From CALVUJ01 sp045119835 (lineage in GTDB: Bacteria; Bacillota_I; Bacilli_A; RFN20; DUOF01): a DNA stretch of 9,244 bases. The DNA is taken from assembly GCA_045119835.1 (NCBI GenBank), contig JBGVED010000052.1:1-9244 (forward strand), in the 5' to 3' direction. Positions 1 to 7,186 of the stretch are shown one piece after another; positions within the stretch are counted from its first letter, which is position 1, and every line of letters begins with the position of its first letter. A program made the translations under genes and the position numbers. The notes under the pieces were generated by a model. The model was not told the DNA's origin, made no database searches, and saw only the letters and a list, made by a program, of their open reading frames with translations.

Positions 1-1
1 T

Positions 2-1345
2 ACAATAAGAGTAGAATTATTTGATGATGAGATAGAAAGAATTTGCGAAGTGGATTCTCTAACAGGAAAAGTAAAAGCAGCGTTTAAAAGATATCCTATT
101 TATCCAGCATATACCTATTCTTCAAGAAAAGAGAGAATACTTGCAGCCATTCCTAGAATCAAAGAAGAATTAAAAGAAAGATTAGAATATTTTAAAACTG
201 AGAGTAAATATTTAGAAGCAGAAAGGTTAGAACAAAGAACTAACCATGACATGGAATCTTTAAAAGAATTAGGAATATGTCCAGGAATTGAAAACTACAG
301 CGCACAAATCGATGGGAGAAAAAAAGGAGAAACGCCATATACATTATTTGATTATCTAGGAGATGATTATTTAATTGTAATTGATGAGTCTCACGTCTCA
401 CTTCCTCAAATAAGAGGTATGTTTAATGGAGATAGATCAAGAAAAGAAACTTTAGTAGAGTATGGATTTAGACTTCCAAGTGCTTTAGATAACAGACCAT
501 TAAAGTTTGACGAATTTGAGAAAAAAGGAAACAACCTAATTTATGTAAGTGCCACTCCAGGAGATTATGAATTAGAAAAAGTAAATGGTGAAGTAGTAGA
601 ACAAATTATTAGACCAACAGGACTTATAGATCCTCTTGTTACAGTAAAACCAAGAAAAAATCAAATTGACGATATTATAAATCAAGTCAATGTTAGAATA
701 AAAAATAATGAGAGAGTTTTAATAACAACTTTGACGATAAGAATGGCTGAAGACCTAACAAGTTATTTAAAAGAAAAAGGTTATAAAGTAGCGTATTTAC
801 ATAGTGAAACTAAAACATTAGAAAGAACGCAAATTATTTATGAATTAAGAAAAGGAAAATACGATATTTTAGTAGGAATTAACCTTTTAAGAGAAGGACT
901 TGATATTCCGGAAGTTTCTCTTATTTTAATACTAGATGCTGATAAAGAAGGTTTTTTAAGATCTAGTAGATCATTAATTCAAATAATAGGAAGAGCATCG
1001 CGTAATGAACATGGAGAGGTAATAATGTACGCTGATTCTATGACTGATTCAATGAAAAAAGCTATTGATGAGACAAACAGAAGAAGAGAAATTCAAATAA
1101 AGTTTAATCAAGAAAATTCAATAGTGCCAAAAACAATCATAAAAGATATAAAAGAGCCTATAAAAGTAAAAGAGGATTATAAAGAATATGTAACTTCAAA
1201 AACAAAGAAAGCTAATAAAAAGCAAAGAGAAGCAATGTTAAAAGACATAGAAAAAGAAATGAAAGAAGCGGCAAAAGCACTTGACTTTGAAAGAGCAGCC
1301 CAACTTAGAGATATTTTACTAGAACTTAGAAACGAAGGTGAGTAG
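2..1345 (+). CDS. uvrB: Excinuclease ABC subunit B (UvrB), 5'-truncated by window edge
   Basis: UvrB is the DNA-damage-verifying helicase-like subunit of nucleotide excision repair; it is loaded by UvrA and recruits UvrC. The frame is open from base 2, where it reads TIRVELFDDEIERIC, so the GTG at 50 is internal, not a start. About 447 codons are present against a usual length near 660, so the N-terminal part with the Walker A motif lies upstream. Visible landmarks are the helicase motif II box DESH (about 383-394), the following RGMFNGDRSRKETLVEYGFR block, YVSATPGDYE (motif III), the GINLLREGLDIPEVSL block (motif V), motif VI as QIIGRASRN (980-1006; the usual form is QTIGRAARN) and a C-terminal UVR helix pair (about 1241-1336) that contacts UvrC. 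It ends with TAG, one base before the next gene's ATG, so it probably heads or lies within an operon. Identification is secure. Confidence 0.98.
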   Translation, partial: TIRVELFDDEIERICEVDSLTGKVKAAFKRYPIYPAYTYSSRKERILAAIPRIKEELKERLEYFKTESKYLEAERLEQRTNHDMESLKELGICPGIENYSAQIDGRKKGETPYTLFDYLGDDYLIVIDESHVSLPQIRGMFNGDRSRKETLVEYGFRLPSALDNRPLKFDEFEKKGNNLIYVSATPGDYELEKVNGEVVEQIIRPTGLIDPLVTVKPRKNQIDDIINQVNVRIKNNERVLITTLTIRMAEDLTSYLKEKGYKVAYLHSETKTLERTQIIYELRKGKYDILVGINLLREGLDIPEVSLILILDADKEGFLRSSRSLIQIIGRASRNEHGEVIMYADSMTDSMKKAIDETNRRREIQIKFNQENSIVPKTIIKDIKEPIKVKEDYKEYVTSKTKKANKKQREAMLKDIEKEMKEAAKALDFERAAQLRDILLELRNEGE

Positions 1346-1346
1346 T

Positions 1347-1880
1347 ATGAGAGTTGAAATAAATGGGGAAGATTATAGTAATGCAGTAAAAGATTTTTTA
1401 AAAGTTTACTATAAAGAAGAACTTAAATATGGAAGTTTAAGAAGAACAATAAAAACATATGCAATATGTTTAACAATATTAATTATTTTCTGTTTAACTT
1501 TTCAAAGCCTAAAAGAGATTTTTTTAATGGTTATTTATCTTTTATTAGGAATGGTTGTATTAATAAGTGGATTTATTTTACTTACAATCTTTATTAATAA
1601 TAAGAAAAAAGATAAAATAAATATAGACAAAGTAGAACAAGTCTTTGAGGATAAAATATATATAAATGTTTACCTGAAAAGTGGAGGAATAGAAAATACG
1701 CAATACCACTATAGTGATTTAAAAAAAGTTGTAGAAGGAAAAGAAAGTTTTTATTTATTTTTAAATGATAGTTTGGCTTTGCCTGTTGTAAAAAAAGATA
1801 TAGATAGAGAAAAATTTATAAAACTGATGTTTGAAAAAAACATTGTAGTTAAGGAGGAGAAGAAAAATGGAATACACTAA
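1347..1880 (+). CDS. YcxB-like two-TM membrane protein (first of a tandem pair)
   Basis: A 177-residue protein with a soluble N-terminus, two membrane segments (about residues 37-55 and 58-84) and a cytosolic C-terminal domain. The C-terminal block, YHYSDLKKVVEGKESFYLFL then LALPVVKK, has the layout of the YcxB-like domain (tyrosine/aspartate strand, hydrophobic strand, aromatic-rich strand). The function of that family is not known. I chose ATG 1347 over the in-frame GTG at 1338 because AAGGTG at about 1335-1340 sits about six bases upstream of the ATG as a ribosome site, and GTG 1338 would lie inside that site. The start is one base after the uvrB stop, so it is very likely co-transcribed with uvrB. 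The last 14 bases overlap the next gene, which has the same architecture. No link to DNA repair is visible beyond position. Confidence 0.75.
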   Translation: MRVEINGEDYSNAVKDFLKVYYKEELKYGSLRRTIKTYAICLTILIIFCLTFQSLKEIFLMVIYLLLGMVVLISGFILLTIFINNKKKDKINIDKVEQVFEDKIYINVYLKSGGIENTQYHYSDLKKVVEGKESFYLFLNDSLALPVVKKDIDREKFIKLMFEKNIVVKEEKKNGIH

Positions 1881-2343
1881 GGAAGAATATACAAAGATGA
1901 TAATGCAAATGAACATGAATAAAAACAAAAAATTATTATGGATAGGCTCTACTATATGTACTGCTATTTCTTTTATATTAACAACAATAATAGAAAATGA
2001 TTTTTATTTTAATATAGTTATTTCTATAATGGCTGGTATTGCAGTGTGGTTCATATTAAGAAAAATTATTAAAGATGCTGTAAAAAGAGTAAATATTACA
2101 GATGATATTGTAAGTGTGGAACAAAAAATACACGATGATAAAATTTCTCAAAAAATTATAAAGAAAAAAGGGTTACAAAATAGTGTTAATTTTTACTATA
2201 AAGACATTGAATTTGTAAGACAAGATGGCGACAATTATTATTTATATTTTAATACTAACGTTGCTCTTATTGTTAATAAATTAAAAATAGAAAATAAAGA
2301 AAAATTTAAGAAAAATTTACAAAGCCATAGTTTGGTAAAATAA
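1867..2343 (+). CDS. YcxB-like two-TM membrane protein (second of a tandem pair)
   Basis: A 158-residue protein built like its upstream neighbour: a charged N-terminus, two hydrophobic segments (about residues 24-41 and 48-65), a basic linker, then a C-terminal domain with NFYYKDIEFVRQDGDNYYLYF followed by ALIVNK. The YYKDI and YYLYF blocks line up with the YSDLK and FYLFL blocks of the first copy, so the two are probably diverged paralogues. An AAGGAGG ribosome site at 1851-1857, inside the end of the preceding gene, fixes the ATG at 1867 with a nine-base spacer. The 14-base overlap indicates one transcript, perhaps with both products acting together in the membrane. The biochemical role is unknown. 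Confidence 0.72.
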   Translation: MEYTKEEYTKMIMQMNMNKNKKLLWIGSTICTAISFILTTIIENDFYFNIVISIMAGIAVWFILRKIIKDAVKRVNITDDIVSVEQKIHDDKISQKIIKKKGLQNSVNFYYKDIEFVRQDGDNYYLYFNTNVALIVNKLKIENKEKFKKNLQSHSLVK

Positions 2344-2362
2344 GTAATTTGAAAATAATAAA

Positions 2363-2369
2363 GAGAGGT
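2363..2369 (+). promoter_or_regulatory. Ribosome binding site GAGAGGT that decides a TTG start
   Basis: GAGAGGT lies seven bases before TTG 2377. The in-frame GTG at 2368 falls inside this site and so cannot be the start it serves. Starting at TTG also gives an N-terminus MKKIL..., matching the MRK/MKK starts of the other three lipoproteins in the window. Confidence 0.6.
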
Positions 2370-2376
2370 GTTTTAT

Positions 2377-2874
2377 TTGAAAAAAATATTATTTATACTA
2401 TTCTTTATAATTACTATAGTAGGATGCAGCTGTAAAAAAGAAGAAATTGTTGCAAATATAGAAAATAAAGGCATTGCTACAGAAAGTGATTCTTCACCAT
2501 ATTTATATGGAGAATTTAACTTATTGTCATATGAACTAGCAAGTACCCAAGAGTACGATGTTTTAATAGAAAGCAAAGAAAGTTTTATGATTTTCATATA
2601 TAGTGATACTTGTTATGGATGTAAATTATTAGCTCCCGCTTTAGCAGATTATGTTACTACTAACGAAGTTAGTGTATACACATTAAGTAATGATAAAATT
2701 TCTGACAAGCACGCTTTATACGAAGCAGGAGTAAATACAACACCATTTCTAGTTTTAATAGAAGAAGGAAAAATAAAATTAGTTGAATTAATAAAATTAA
2801 CTAACAATGCAAGTGAAAATAAAACTTGGGTGAAAAATTGGATAAATACACATGTAGAATGGAGTGAAAATTAA
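2377..2874 (+). CDS. Thioredoxin-fold lipoprotein with CYGC active site
   Basis: A 165-residue lipoprotein from TTG 2377. It has a lysine start, a hydrophobic stretch and the lipobox IVGC, with lipidated Cys17, followed by SCKKEE, so the product should sit on the outer face of the membrane. After a linker of about 45 residues comes a thioredoxin-like domain (about 55-160): the strand FMIFIYSDTCYGC with Cys79 and Cys82 as the CxxC pair, and VNTTPFLVLIEEGK with Pro123 in the place of the family's cis-proline. This arrangement is typical of thiol-disulfide oxidoreductases; whether it reduces or oxidises its partners cannot be told from sequence. It lies 33 bases after the YcxB pair with no terminator between them. 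Its TAA shares one base with the next lipoprotein's ATG, so the three lipoproteins are probably translationally coupled. Confidence 0.85.
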   Translation: MKKILFILFFIITIVGCSCKKEEIVANIENKGIATESDSSPYLYGEFNLLSYELASTQEYDVLIESKESFMIFIYSDTCYGCKLLAPALADYVTTNEVSVYTLSNDKISDKHALYEAGVNTTPFLVLIEEGKIKLVELIKLTNNASENKTWVKNWINTHVEWSEN

Positions 2875-3614
2875 TGAGAAAAATAACAGGCTTATTTTTA
2901 ACTATAATACTAGGTTTAGGATTAGTAGGGTGCTCTTGTAAAGAAGTAAAAGTCCCTAGTGCCCAAGCTGGTGAATTTGATATGAATAGTCAAACTTTTG
3001 GTGTTGATAAAAATGTAAATGTTAATACAATAGATAAATATCTTGGATTAGATAACGTGGTATATAGAGACATGCGTTTGTTAGTTGATTCTCAAGGGTA
3101 TGATGGGTTGGCTCCTAATAGTAGCGGAATGCTTACTGCAACAATAAAAGGATTCAAAGTATCTCCATTACCTTACATAGCCAATTTATGGGAAGGAATG
3201 TTGCCACCTCCAGTTTTAGATAATCCTATTGATGATCAAGAAAATCTACCTTTATTTAATGTTACCTGGGGAGAACATGGAGAAGTTATTAGTGTTAGTG
3301 AAAACTACGAAGAATCAATGTATGTTTTAAAAGAAATCTTCCCAGAAGATAAATTAATCTTTTTAATGTGCGGAGGAGGAGGTTATGCTTGGATGACTAA
3401 GCAAATCTTATTAAAATTAGGATACGAAGAGGATAAGGTTTATAACATTGGTGGTTTCTGGGCATATGATGGAAAAAATAAAGTAGATATGGTGACTTAC
3501 TATGATAGTGAAGGATCAGGATTATATGAAGATAAATTTTATTCTTTCTATAATGCGGATTATATGAATATTAAAGAAACATTAAATCATTTAACTAAGA
3601 AGGTAATAGGATAA
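2874..3614 (+). CDS. Rhodanese-like domain lipoprotein
   Basis: A 246-residue lipoprotein with the lipobox LVGC (Cys20) followed by SCKE. The C-terminal half resembles a rhodanese (sulfurtransferase) domain: LIFLMCGGGGYAWMTKQILL, in which Cys166 begins the active-site loop CGGGGY, then a helix, LGYEEDKVYNIGGFWAY (the usual 'GF-x-x-V-x-x-L-x-GG' strand-turn) near 182-198. The N-terminal rhodanese strand is probably DNVVYRDMR (60-68), and roughly 50 extra residues lie between it and the rest, longer than in compact rhodaneses. Canonical loops are CxxGxR; here a Tyr replaces the final Arg, so substrate choice may differ. It overlaps the preceding stop and the following start by one base each, with GGAG at 2861-2864 as ribosome site. 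Likely role: extracytoplasmic sulfur transfer or thiol chemistry together with the thioredoxin-like neighbour (inference). Confidence 0.8.
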   Translation: MRKITGLFLTIILGLGLVGCSCKEVKVPSAQAGEFDMNSQTFGVDKNVNVNTIDKYLGLDNVVYRDMRLLVDSQGYDGLAPNSSGMLTATIKGFKVSPLPYIANLWEGMLPPPVLDNPIDDQENLPLFNVTWGEHGEVISVSENYEESMYVLKEIFPEDKLIFLMCGGGGYAWMTKQILLKLGYEEDKVYNIGGFWAYDGKNKVDMVTYYDSEGSGLYEDKFYSFYNADYMNIKETLNHLTKKVIG

Positions 3615-4192
3615 TGAAAAAGATAAGTTGTTTATTAGTTTTTATATTTTTGTTTTTATTAATAAGCGGATGCTCTTGTAAGAAAAAAGATGACAAAACT
3701 ATAGAATATGTTCACTATGTTAGAGGTGGAGGAAGCGAAAAGTTAGATGCTAATATTTTGTGGGAATATTCAAACAATACCTTTACAAAATACCAAGTAG
3801 CCTACACCTCTTATGTATGCAGCGATCCCTCAGTTAATTACATTAATGTTATCTATCTTGAAATAACAAATAAAGGCAGTAAAGAAGAGTCTAAGATTCG
3901 TAATATTTCTTTTACAACTATAAATGAAGGCAAAGAATTTACAGTTGGTTTATGGGGGGATTATAAAGAGTCTAGAATAAACTTTTATGAAGGTATAGAA
4001 AGTGAACTTCTTCCTCGTATTAAAGGAAGAACTTATAATGAAATAAAAGATATTGCTAATAATGGTTATGGTAATTATAAAAGTATTGAAGGACTTAATT
4101 CAGATTTGATTACAAGTGGAACTGTTTCTGCAAGTAATATCATTTCAATAACAAAGGCAATTTTTGAGCATCATATAGAAACGAAGTATTAA
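3614..4192 (+). CDS. Lipoprotein with degenerate FMN-binding-like C-terminus
   Basis: A 192-residue lipoprotein: MKK start, hydrophobic core, lipobox ISGC (Cys20) and then SCKKK. The rest is soluble and should be extracytoplasmic. Residues about 75-115 form alternating strand patterns (INVIYLEITNKG...KIRNISF). The segment LLPRIKGRTYNEIKDI, followed by DLITSGTVSASNIISITKAI (164-183), recalls the end of FMN-binding domains, whose signature is D-x-x-(S/T)-G-A-T-x-S and whose Thr receives FMN from ApbE. Asp164, Thr167, Thr170 and Ser172 are in register, but the G-A pair is replaced by S-G. One extra Cys (Cys69) is present in the mature part. I cannot claim covalent flavin binding; a structural relative without cofactor is equally possible. 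The one-base overlap with the rhodanese-like gene places it in the same operon. Confidence 0.6.
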   Translation: MKKISCLLVFIFLFLLISGCSCKKKDDKTIEYVHYVRGGGSEKLDANILWEYSNNTFTKYQVAYTSYVCSDPSVNYINVIYLEITNKGSKEESKIRNISFTTINEGKEFTVGLWGDYKESRINFYEGIESELLPRIKGRTYNEIKDIANNGYGNYKSIEGLNSDLITSGTVSASNIISITKAIFEHHIETKY

Positions 4193-4209
4193 TTTAAAAT
4201 AAGTTTTTA

Positions 4210-4238
4210 TACACATTTATTACATAGTTTGTTATAAT
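4210..4238 (+). promoter_or_regulatory. Probable sigma-A promoter of secG
   Basis: A perfect TATAAT (4233-4238) is preceded by TG one base upstream (extended -10) and, 17 bases away, by TACACA (4210-4215; four of six matches to TTGACA). Transcription would start near 4245, giving a short leader before the secG start at 4273. Confidence 0.7.
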
Positions 4239-4272
4239 TATGTACGCGTAGAAAATTAAAGGGGGAATTTTG

Positions 4273-4506
4273 ATGACATTCTTAAATATAGTATTTTTAA
4301 TTATATCTGTTTTACTAATAATTGTATCCTTACTTCAAAGTGGTAAATCAGATGGCGCTAGTGGTGCTATAACTGGAGGAAATTTAAACGTATTCGTAGA
4401 TAACAAAGAAAGAGGACCAGAAGTAATTTTATCAAGAATAACATTAGTATTAGGTATTTTATTTTTCTTATTATCTATAATAATTCACTACTTACAAATT
4501 AAGTAA
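4273..4506 (+). CDS. secG: Preprotein translocase subunit SecG
   Basis: SecG is the small accessory subunit of the SecYEG membrane channel; it assists SecA-driven export. The 77-residue product has the family's full length and layout: a first membrane helix (about 3-20), the conserved cytoplasmic loop QSGKSDGASGAITGG (about 22-36), RGPEVILSRITLVLG, and a second membrane helix (about 53-73). I chose ATG 4273 over the adjacent in-frame TTG at 4270 because AAGGGGG (4259-4265) is seven bases before the ATG. It has its own promoter and a terminator directly after the stop, so it is probably mostly monocistronic. In many Bacilli secG is followed by rnr and smpB; that order is absent here. Confidence 0.96.
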   Translation: MTFLNIVFLIISVLLIIVSLLQSGKSDGASGAITGGNLNVFVDNKERGPEVILSRITLVLGILFFLLSIIIHYLQIK

Positions 4507-4507
4507 A

Positions 4508-4534
4508 AAGAAAGCCGTTAGGCTTTTTTATTTT
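4508..4534 (+). terminator. Rho-independent terminator after secG
   Basis: AAAGCC (4511-4516), loop GTTA, GGCTTT (4521-4526), then a T-rich run. Three further outer pairs (one G-T) extend the stem to 4508/4529. It begins two bases after the secG stop. The next gene has no clear promoter of its own in the remaining space, so read-through is likely. Confidence 0.85.
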
Positions 4535-4548
4535 AAGGAGGAAAAATA

Positions 4549-5697
4549 ATGAAGGTATATATAAAATACAGTAAAGATTACAATGATATTCAGGATAAAA
4601 TTGATTATTTATTAGATAGTGTTTTAGATAATGGAAAAGTTATAAAAGAAGGGATGACAGTATTTTTAAAGACTAATGCATTAGCTCCTCATCCTGCATC
4701 TAAAGCAATAACAACTCATCCGAGTGTCGTACAAGCAGTTATTAGATATTTAAAAAAATATAATGTTAGAATAATTGTTGGAGATAATCCAGCGACTAAA
4801 GAAATGAGTTTAGTATATAAAGTTAATGGTACAAAAAAAGTAGTAGATGAGGAAAAAGTAGAGTTAGCAAATAATAGTGATTTGAAAGTCATTAGTTCAC
4901 CAATTTATAAAAGATATAAAGATTTTAATGTTTCAAAGCAAATAGTAGAAGCGGATATATTAATTAATTTGCCAAAATTAAAAACTCATGGGTTAGCGTA
5001 CTTTACAGGGGCGGAGAAAAATTTATTTGGACTTATTTATGGATTAGAAAAAGCACAATGGCATGTAAAATCTTCAACTCCTTTAGAATTTGGCGAGGCA
5101 ATGGCAGATTTATATAGTGCGATAAAAAATGAAATGAAAGATAAAATTTTCGTTAATTTGATGGATGGTATAGAAGGGTTAGAAGGAGAAGGTCCATCCA
5201 CAGGAGGAAATAAAAAAGAAGCTAATGTTTTGCTAGCTAGTAAAGATGCAGTAGCTCTTGATAGAGTAGCAATGGAAGTTGTTAAATTAGACTATAAAAA
5301 AGCCTTCATTTCTATAATAACTAACAATAGAGGATTAGGCGAATTTAATTTAAAGAATATCGAAATAGAAGGTGATGATATCTCTTTATTTGAAAATATA
5401 AAGTTTACTCCAGCCAAAGTAGAAGAAGTTGGTATTAGAGCAATAAAAATGCTTAATAAATATAATATAAAAAGATTCATACTAGAGCATCCAAAATTCG
5501 ATTCTAATAAATGTATAAAATGTGGAGAATGTAAAAAAATCTGTCCTCCTCAAGCCATTAATATGAAAAAGGGAAAAGTTCCAAAAGTTAATAAAAGTAA
5601 ATGTATTAGATGTTGGTGTTGTGCCGAAGTGTGTCCGATTAATGCTATAAGTAAATCATCTCGTCCATTAATAGGAAAAATATTTTTCAAAAGGTGA
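4549..5697 (+). CDS. DUF362 protein with C-terminal 2x[4Fe-4S] ferredoxin domain
   Basis: A 382-residue cytosolic protein. The N-terminal 300 residues fit the DUF362 family: KTNALAPHPA near 41-50, IIVGDNPA near 75-82, then the hallmark LPKLKTHGLAYFTGAEKNLFG (141-161) and DGIEGLEGEGP. The tail holds two ferredoxin motifs, C322-x2-C325-x2-C328-x3-C332-P and C352-x2-C355-x2-C358-x3-C362-P, each expected to bind a [4Fe-4S] cluster; an additional Cys357 lies inside the second motif. The substrate of DUF362 proteins is not established; the fused ferredoxin suggests electron transfer. The start is fixed by AAGGAGG (4535-4541) seven bases upstream. The stop is four bases before the pseudouridine synthase gene, whose ribosome site overlaps this gene's end, so the two are co-transcribed. 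Confidence 0.9.
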   Translation: MKVYIKYSKDYNDIQDKIDYLLDSVLDNGKVIKEGMTVFLKTNALAPHPASKAITTHPSVVQAVIRYLKKYNVRIIVGDNPATKEMSLVYKVNGTKKVVDEEKVELANNSDLKVISSPIYKRYKDFNVSKQIVEADILINLPKLKTHGLAYFTGAEKNLFGLIYGLEKAQWHVKSSTPLEFGEAMADLYSAIKNEMKDKIFVNLMDGIEGLEGEGPSTGGNKKEANVLLASKDAVALDRVAMEVVKLDYKKAFISIITNNRGLGEFNLKNIEIEGDDISLFENIKFTPAKVEEVGIRAIKMLNKYNIKRFILEHPKFDSNKCIKCGECKKICPPQAINMKKGKVPKVNKSKCIRCWCCAEVCPINAISKSSRPLIGKIFFKR

Positions 5698-5701
5698 TTT
5701 T

Positions 5702-6538
5702 ATGAATGATGAGATAATAACAAATGAAAGTGAACTACTACCATATTTATTAAATAAGTTCAATAAACTTTCAAGAAATAGCATTAAAAATTTGCTTATA
5801 AAAAAACAAATAGTAGTGAATGGGAAAATAGTTACTAAACATAATTATCTTTTAAAAAAAGGAGATAAAATAAGTTTTAGTGGAAAAAAAGATAAATTCG
5901 GATTAAAAATTATTTATGAAGACGAACTATTTATAGTTATTAATAAACCATGCAATTTACTGACTGTAGCAACAGATAAAGAAAAAGAAAAAACAGCGTA
6001 TGTTCAAGTAACTAATTACCTAAAACAAGATAATCCTAAAAATAAAGTACATGTATTACATAGACTTGATAAAGAAACTTCAGGGATTTTAGTTTTTTCT
6101 AAAAAAGAATATGTAAAAAAAGATTTACAAGAAGATTGGAATAATATTGTCACTAAAAGAGAATATGTTGCAATTGTAGAGGGTATATTAACCAAAAAAG
6201 AAGGAACCATAAAATCTTATTTAAAAGAAAATAAAACTAAAATGGTTTATAGCACAAATGAAAAAGATGGTAAATTAGCTATAACTGATTATAAAGTTAT
6301 AAAAGAAAACAAAAGTTATAGTTTAGTAAATGTTAATCTAAAAACAGGCAGGAAAAACCAAATAAGAGTGCATTTTAAAGATTTAGGCCACCCATTAGTA
6401 GGAGATAAGAAATATTCTTCTACAACAGATCCTTTACATAGACTTTGTTTACATGCTAGTAAAATTTCCTTTAGTTATCAAAATAAAGAATATGTATTTG
6501 AAGCCGACGAGCCACAAGAATTTAAAAAAATCATTTAA
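5702..6538 (+). CDS. RluA-family RNA pseudouridine synthase
   Basis: This enzyme isomerises specific uridines to pseudouridine in RNA, in the RluA/RluD family (usually 23S rRNA, sometimes tRNA). At 278 residues it is slightly shorter than typical RluD. An S4-like RNA-binding segment lies at about 20-60 (SRNSIKNLLIKKQIVVNGK ... LKKGDKISF), followed by the catalytic domain: VINKPCNLLT, then VHVLHRLDKETSGILVF with catalytic Asp123 in the HRLD motif, KREYVAIVEG, and the family signature LKTGRKNQIRVHFKDLGHPLVGDKKY (residues 213-238). The usual closing LCLHASKISF block is present. Which uridine it modifies cannot be told; RluA-family paralogues look alike at this level. AAAGGTGA straddling the DUF362 stop is its ribosome site. 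A strong terminator follows. Confidence 0.94.
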   Translation: MNDEIITNESELLPYLLNKFNKLSRNSIKNLLIKKQIVVNGKIVTKHNYLLKKGDKISFSGKKDKFGLKIIYEDELFIVINKPCNLLTVATDKEKEKTAYVQVTNYLKQDNPKNKVHVLHRLDKETSGILVFSKKEYVKKDLQEDWNNIVTKREYVAIVEGILTKKEGTIKSYLKENKTKMVYSTNEKDGKLAITDYKVIKENKSYSLVNVNLKTGRKNQIRVHFKDLGHPLVGDKKYSSTTDPLHRLCLHASKISFSYQNKEYVFEADEPQEFKKII

Positions 6539-6542
6539 TAAT

Positions 6543-6587
6543 GAAAAGGTAAAAGAATTATCAATAAACTTTTGCCTTTTTTGTTTT
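6543..6587 (+). terminator. Rho-independent terminator after the pseudouridine synthase gene
   Basis: A twelve-pair stem, AAAAGGTAAAAG (6544-6555) with CTTTTGCCTTTT (6569-6580, one G-T pair), encloses a 13-base loop and is followed by TTGTTTT. It separates the DUF362 operon from the spore-coat genes. Confidence 0.85.
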
Positions 6588-6647
6588 GATGCCCAATCAT
6601 AGCTATATACAGGAAATATACTAGTTGTGAAAGAAGGTATAGAAAAA

Positions 6648-7184
6648 ATGAATGACATATATTATGGTGATTATTTTAATTCTGGTTGTATCTATGATCC
6701 TTATCCAAACAATAACAATTGTTTAAAGGATGAGTGTTATAGAAGTACTAGTTCCTCAAGTGACAATTACTTTTCTTCCTCTTCAAACGAGGTGTGTAGT
6801 AATTGCTATTCTTCATCTGATGATAGTAGAGTGGATAGCTTTTTTAATCCCAATGAAGGATTTGCAAAAGGGAATATGCAAGCAAATATTTACAAACCAT
6901 ATAAATTAATGAATCCTTCCTTACCTCAAGTATATAACGAAAGACAAAGAATGTTATTAGAGGTTCAAAAATATGGCTTTGCTATGTGGGATTTAAATTT
7001 ATATTTAAATACTCATCCGATGGATAGAAATGTAATGATGCTTTTTGATCAATATAGAAATGCATATAAAAAAGCAAAAGAAGATTACGAAAGTAAATAT
7101 GGACCTTTATGCTTAGAACGCACCCCTACTAATAGTGGATATTGGTTGTGGAATAAATCTCCATGGCCATGGGAGGGGGAATAA
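6648..7184 (+). CDS. CotJA-CotJB-like fused spore coat protein
   Basis: A 178-residue protein with three parts. Residues 1-63 are low in complexity: Tyr/Asn-rich, two serine runs and five cysteines (14, 25, 30, 50, 53). Residues 66-90, FNPNEGFAKGNMQANIYKPY and on, resemble the short CotJA motif (P-x-x-G-x-x-x-GN/GT ... Y-x-PYK). Residues 98-178 are a CotJB domain: RQRMLLEVQKYGFAMWDLNL, YLNTHPMDRNVM, a helix, YESKYGPL, and the ending SPWPWE. In Bacillus subtilis CotJA, CotJB and CotJC are separate coat components made in the mother cell; here the first two appear joined. ATG 6648 is preferred to the in-frame GTG 6627, since AAGAAGG (6631-6637) precedes it by ten bases. It is two bases upstream of cotJC. 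The CotJB part is firm; the CotJA assignment is less so. Confidence 0.82.
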   Translation: MNDIYYGDYFNSGCIYDPYPNNNNCLKDECYRSTSSSSDNYFSSSSNEVCSNCYSSSDDSRVDSFFNPNEGFAKGNMQANIYKPYKLMNPSLPQVYNERQRMLLEVQKYGFAMWDLNLYLNTHPMDRNVMMLFDQYRNAYKKAKEDYESKYGPLCLERTPTNSGYWLWNKSPWPWEGE

Positions 7185-7186
7185 AT

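Noticed and set aside
50..52. GTG at 50 as a start of a short uvrB-like gene
   Set aside because: The frame is open upstream to base 2 and encodes UvrB-like sequence there, so the gene simply enters from outside the window.
4193..4210. Terminator after the third lipoprotein gene
   Set aside because: Only a short A/T-only stem (TAAAA/TTTTA) is present; it is not distinguishable from background.
5292..5480. Small minus-strand reading frames inside the DUF362 gene, the pseudouridine synthase gene and the first lipoprotein gene
   Set aside because: They are antisense to well-supported genes, lack ribosome sites and show only the hydrophobic bias expected from the complement of A-rich coding sequence.
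6597..6624. Sporulation sigma-E-type promoter for the cotJ genes
   Set aside because: TCATAGCT and TATACTAG partly match the expected -35 and -10, but the spacer is about 12 bases and each box has three mismatches, too weak to call in AT-rich DNA.
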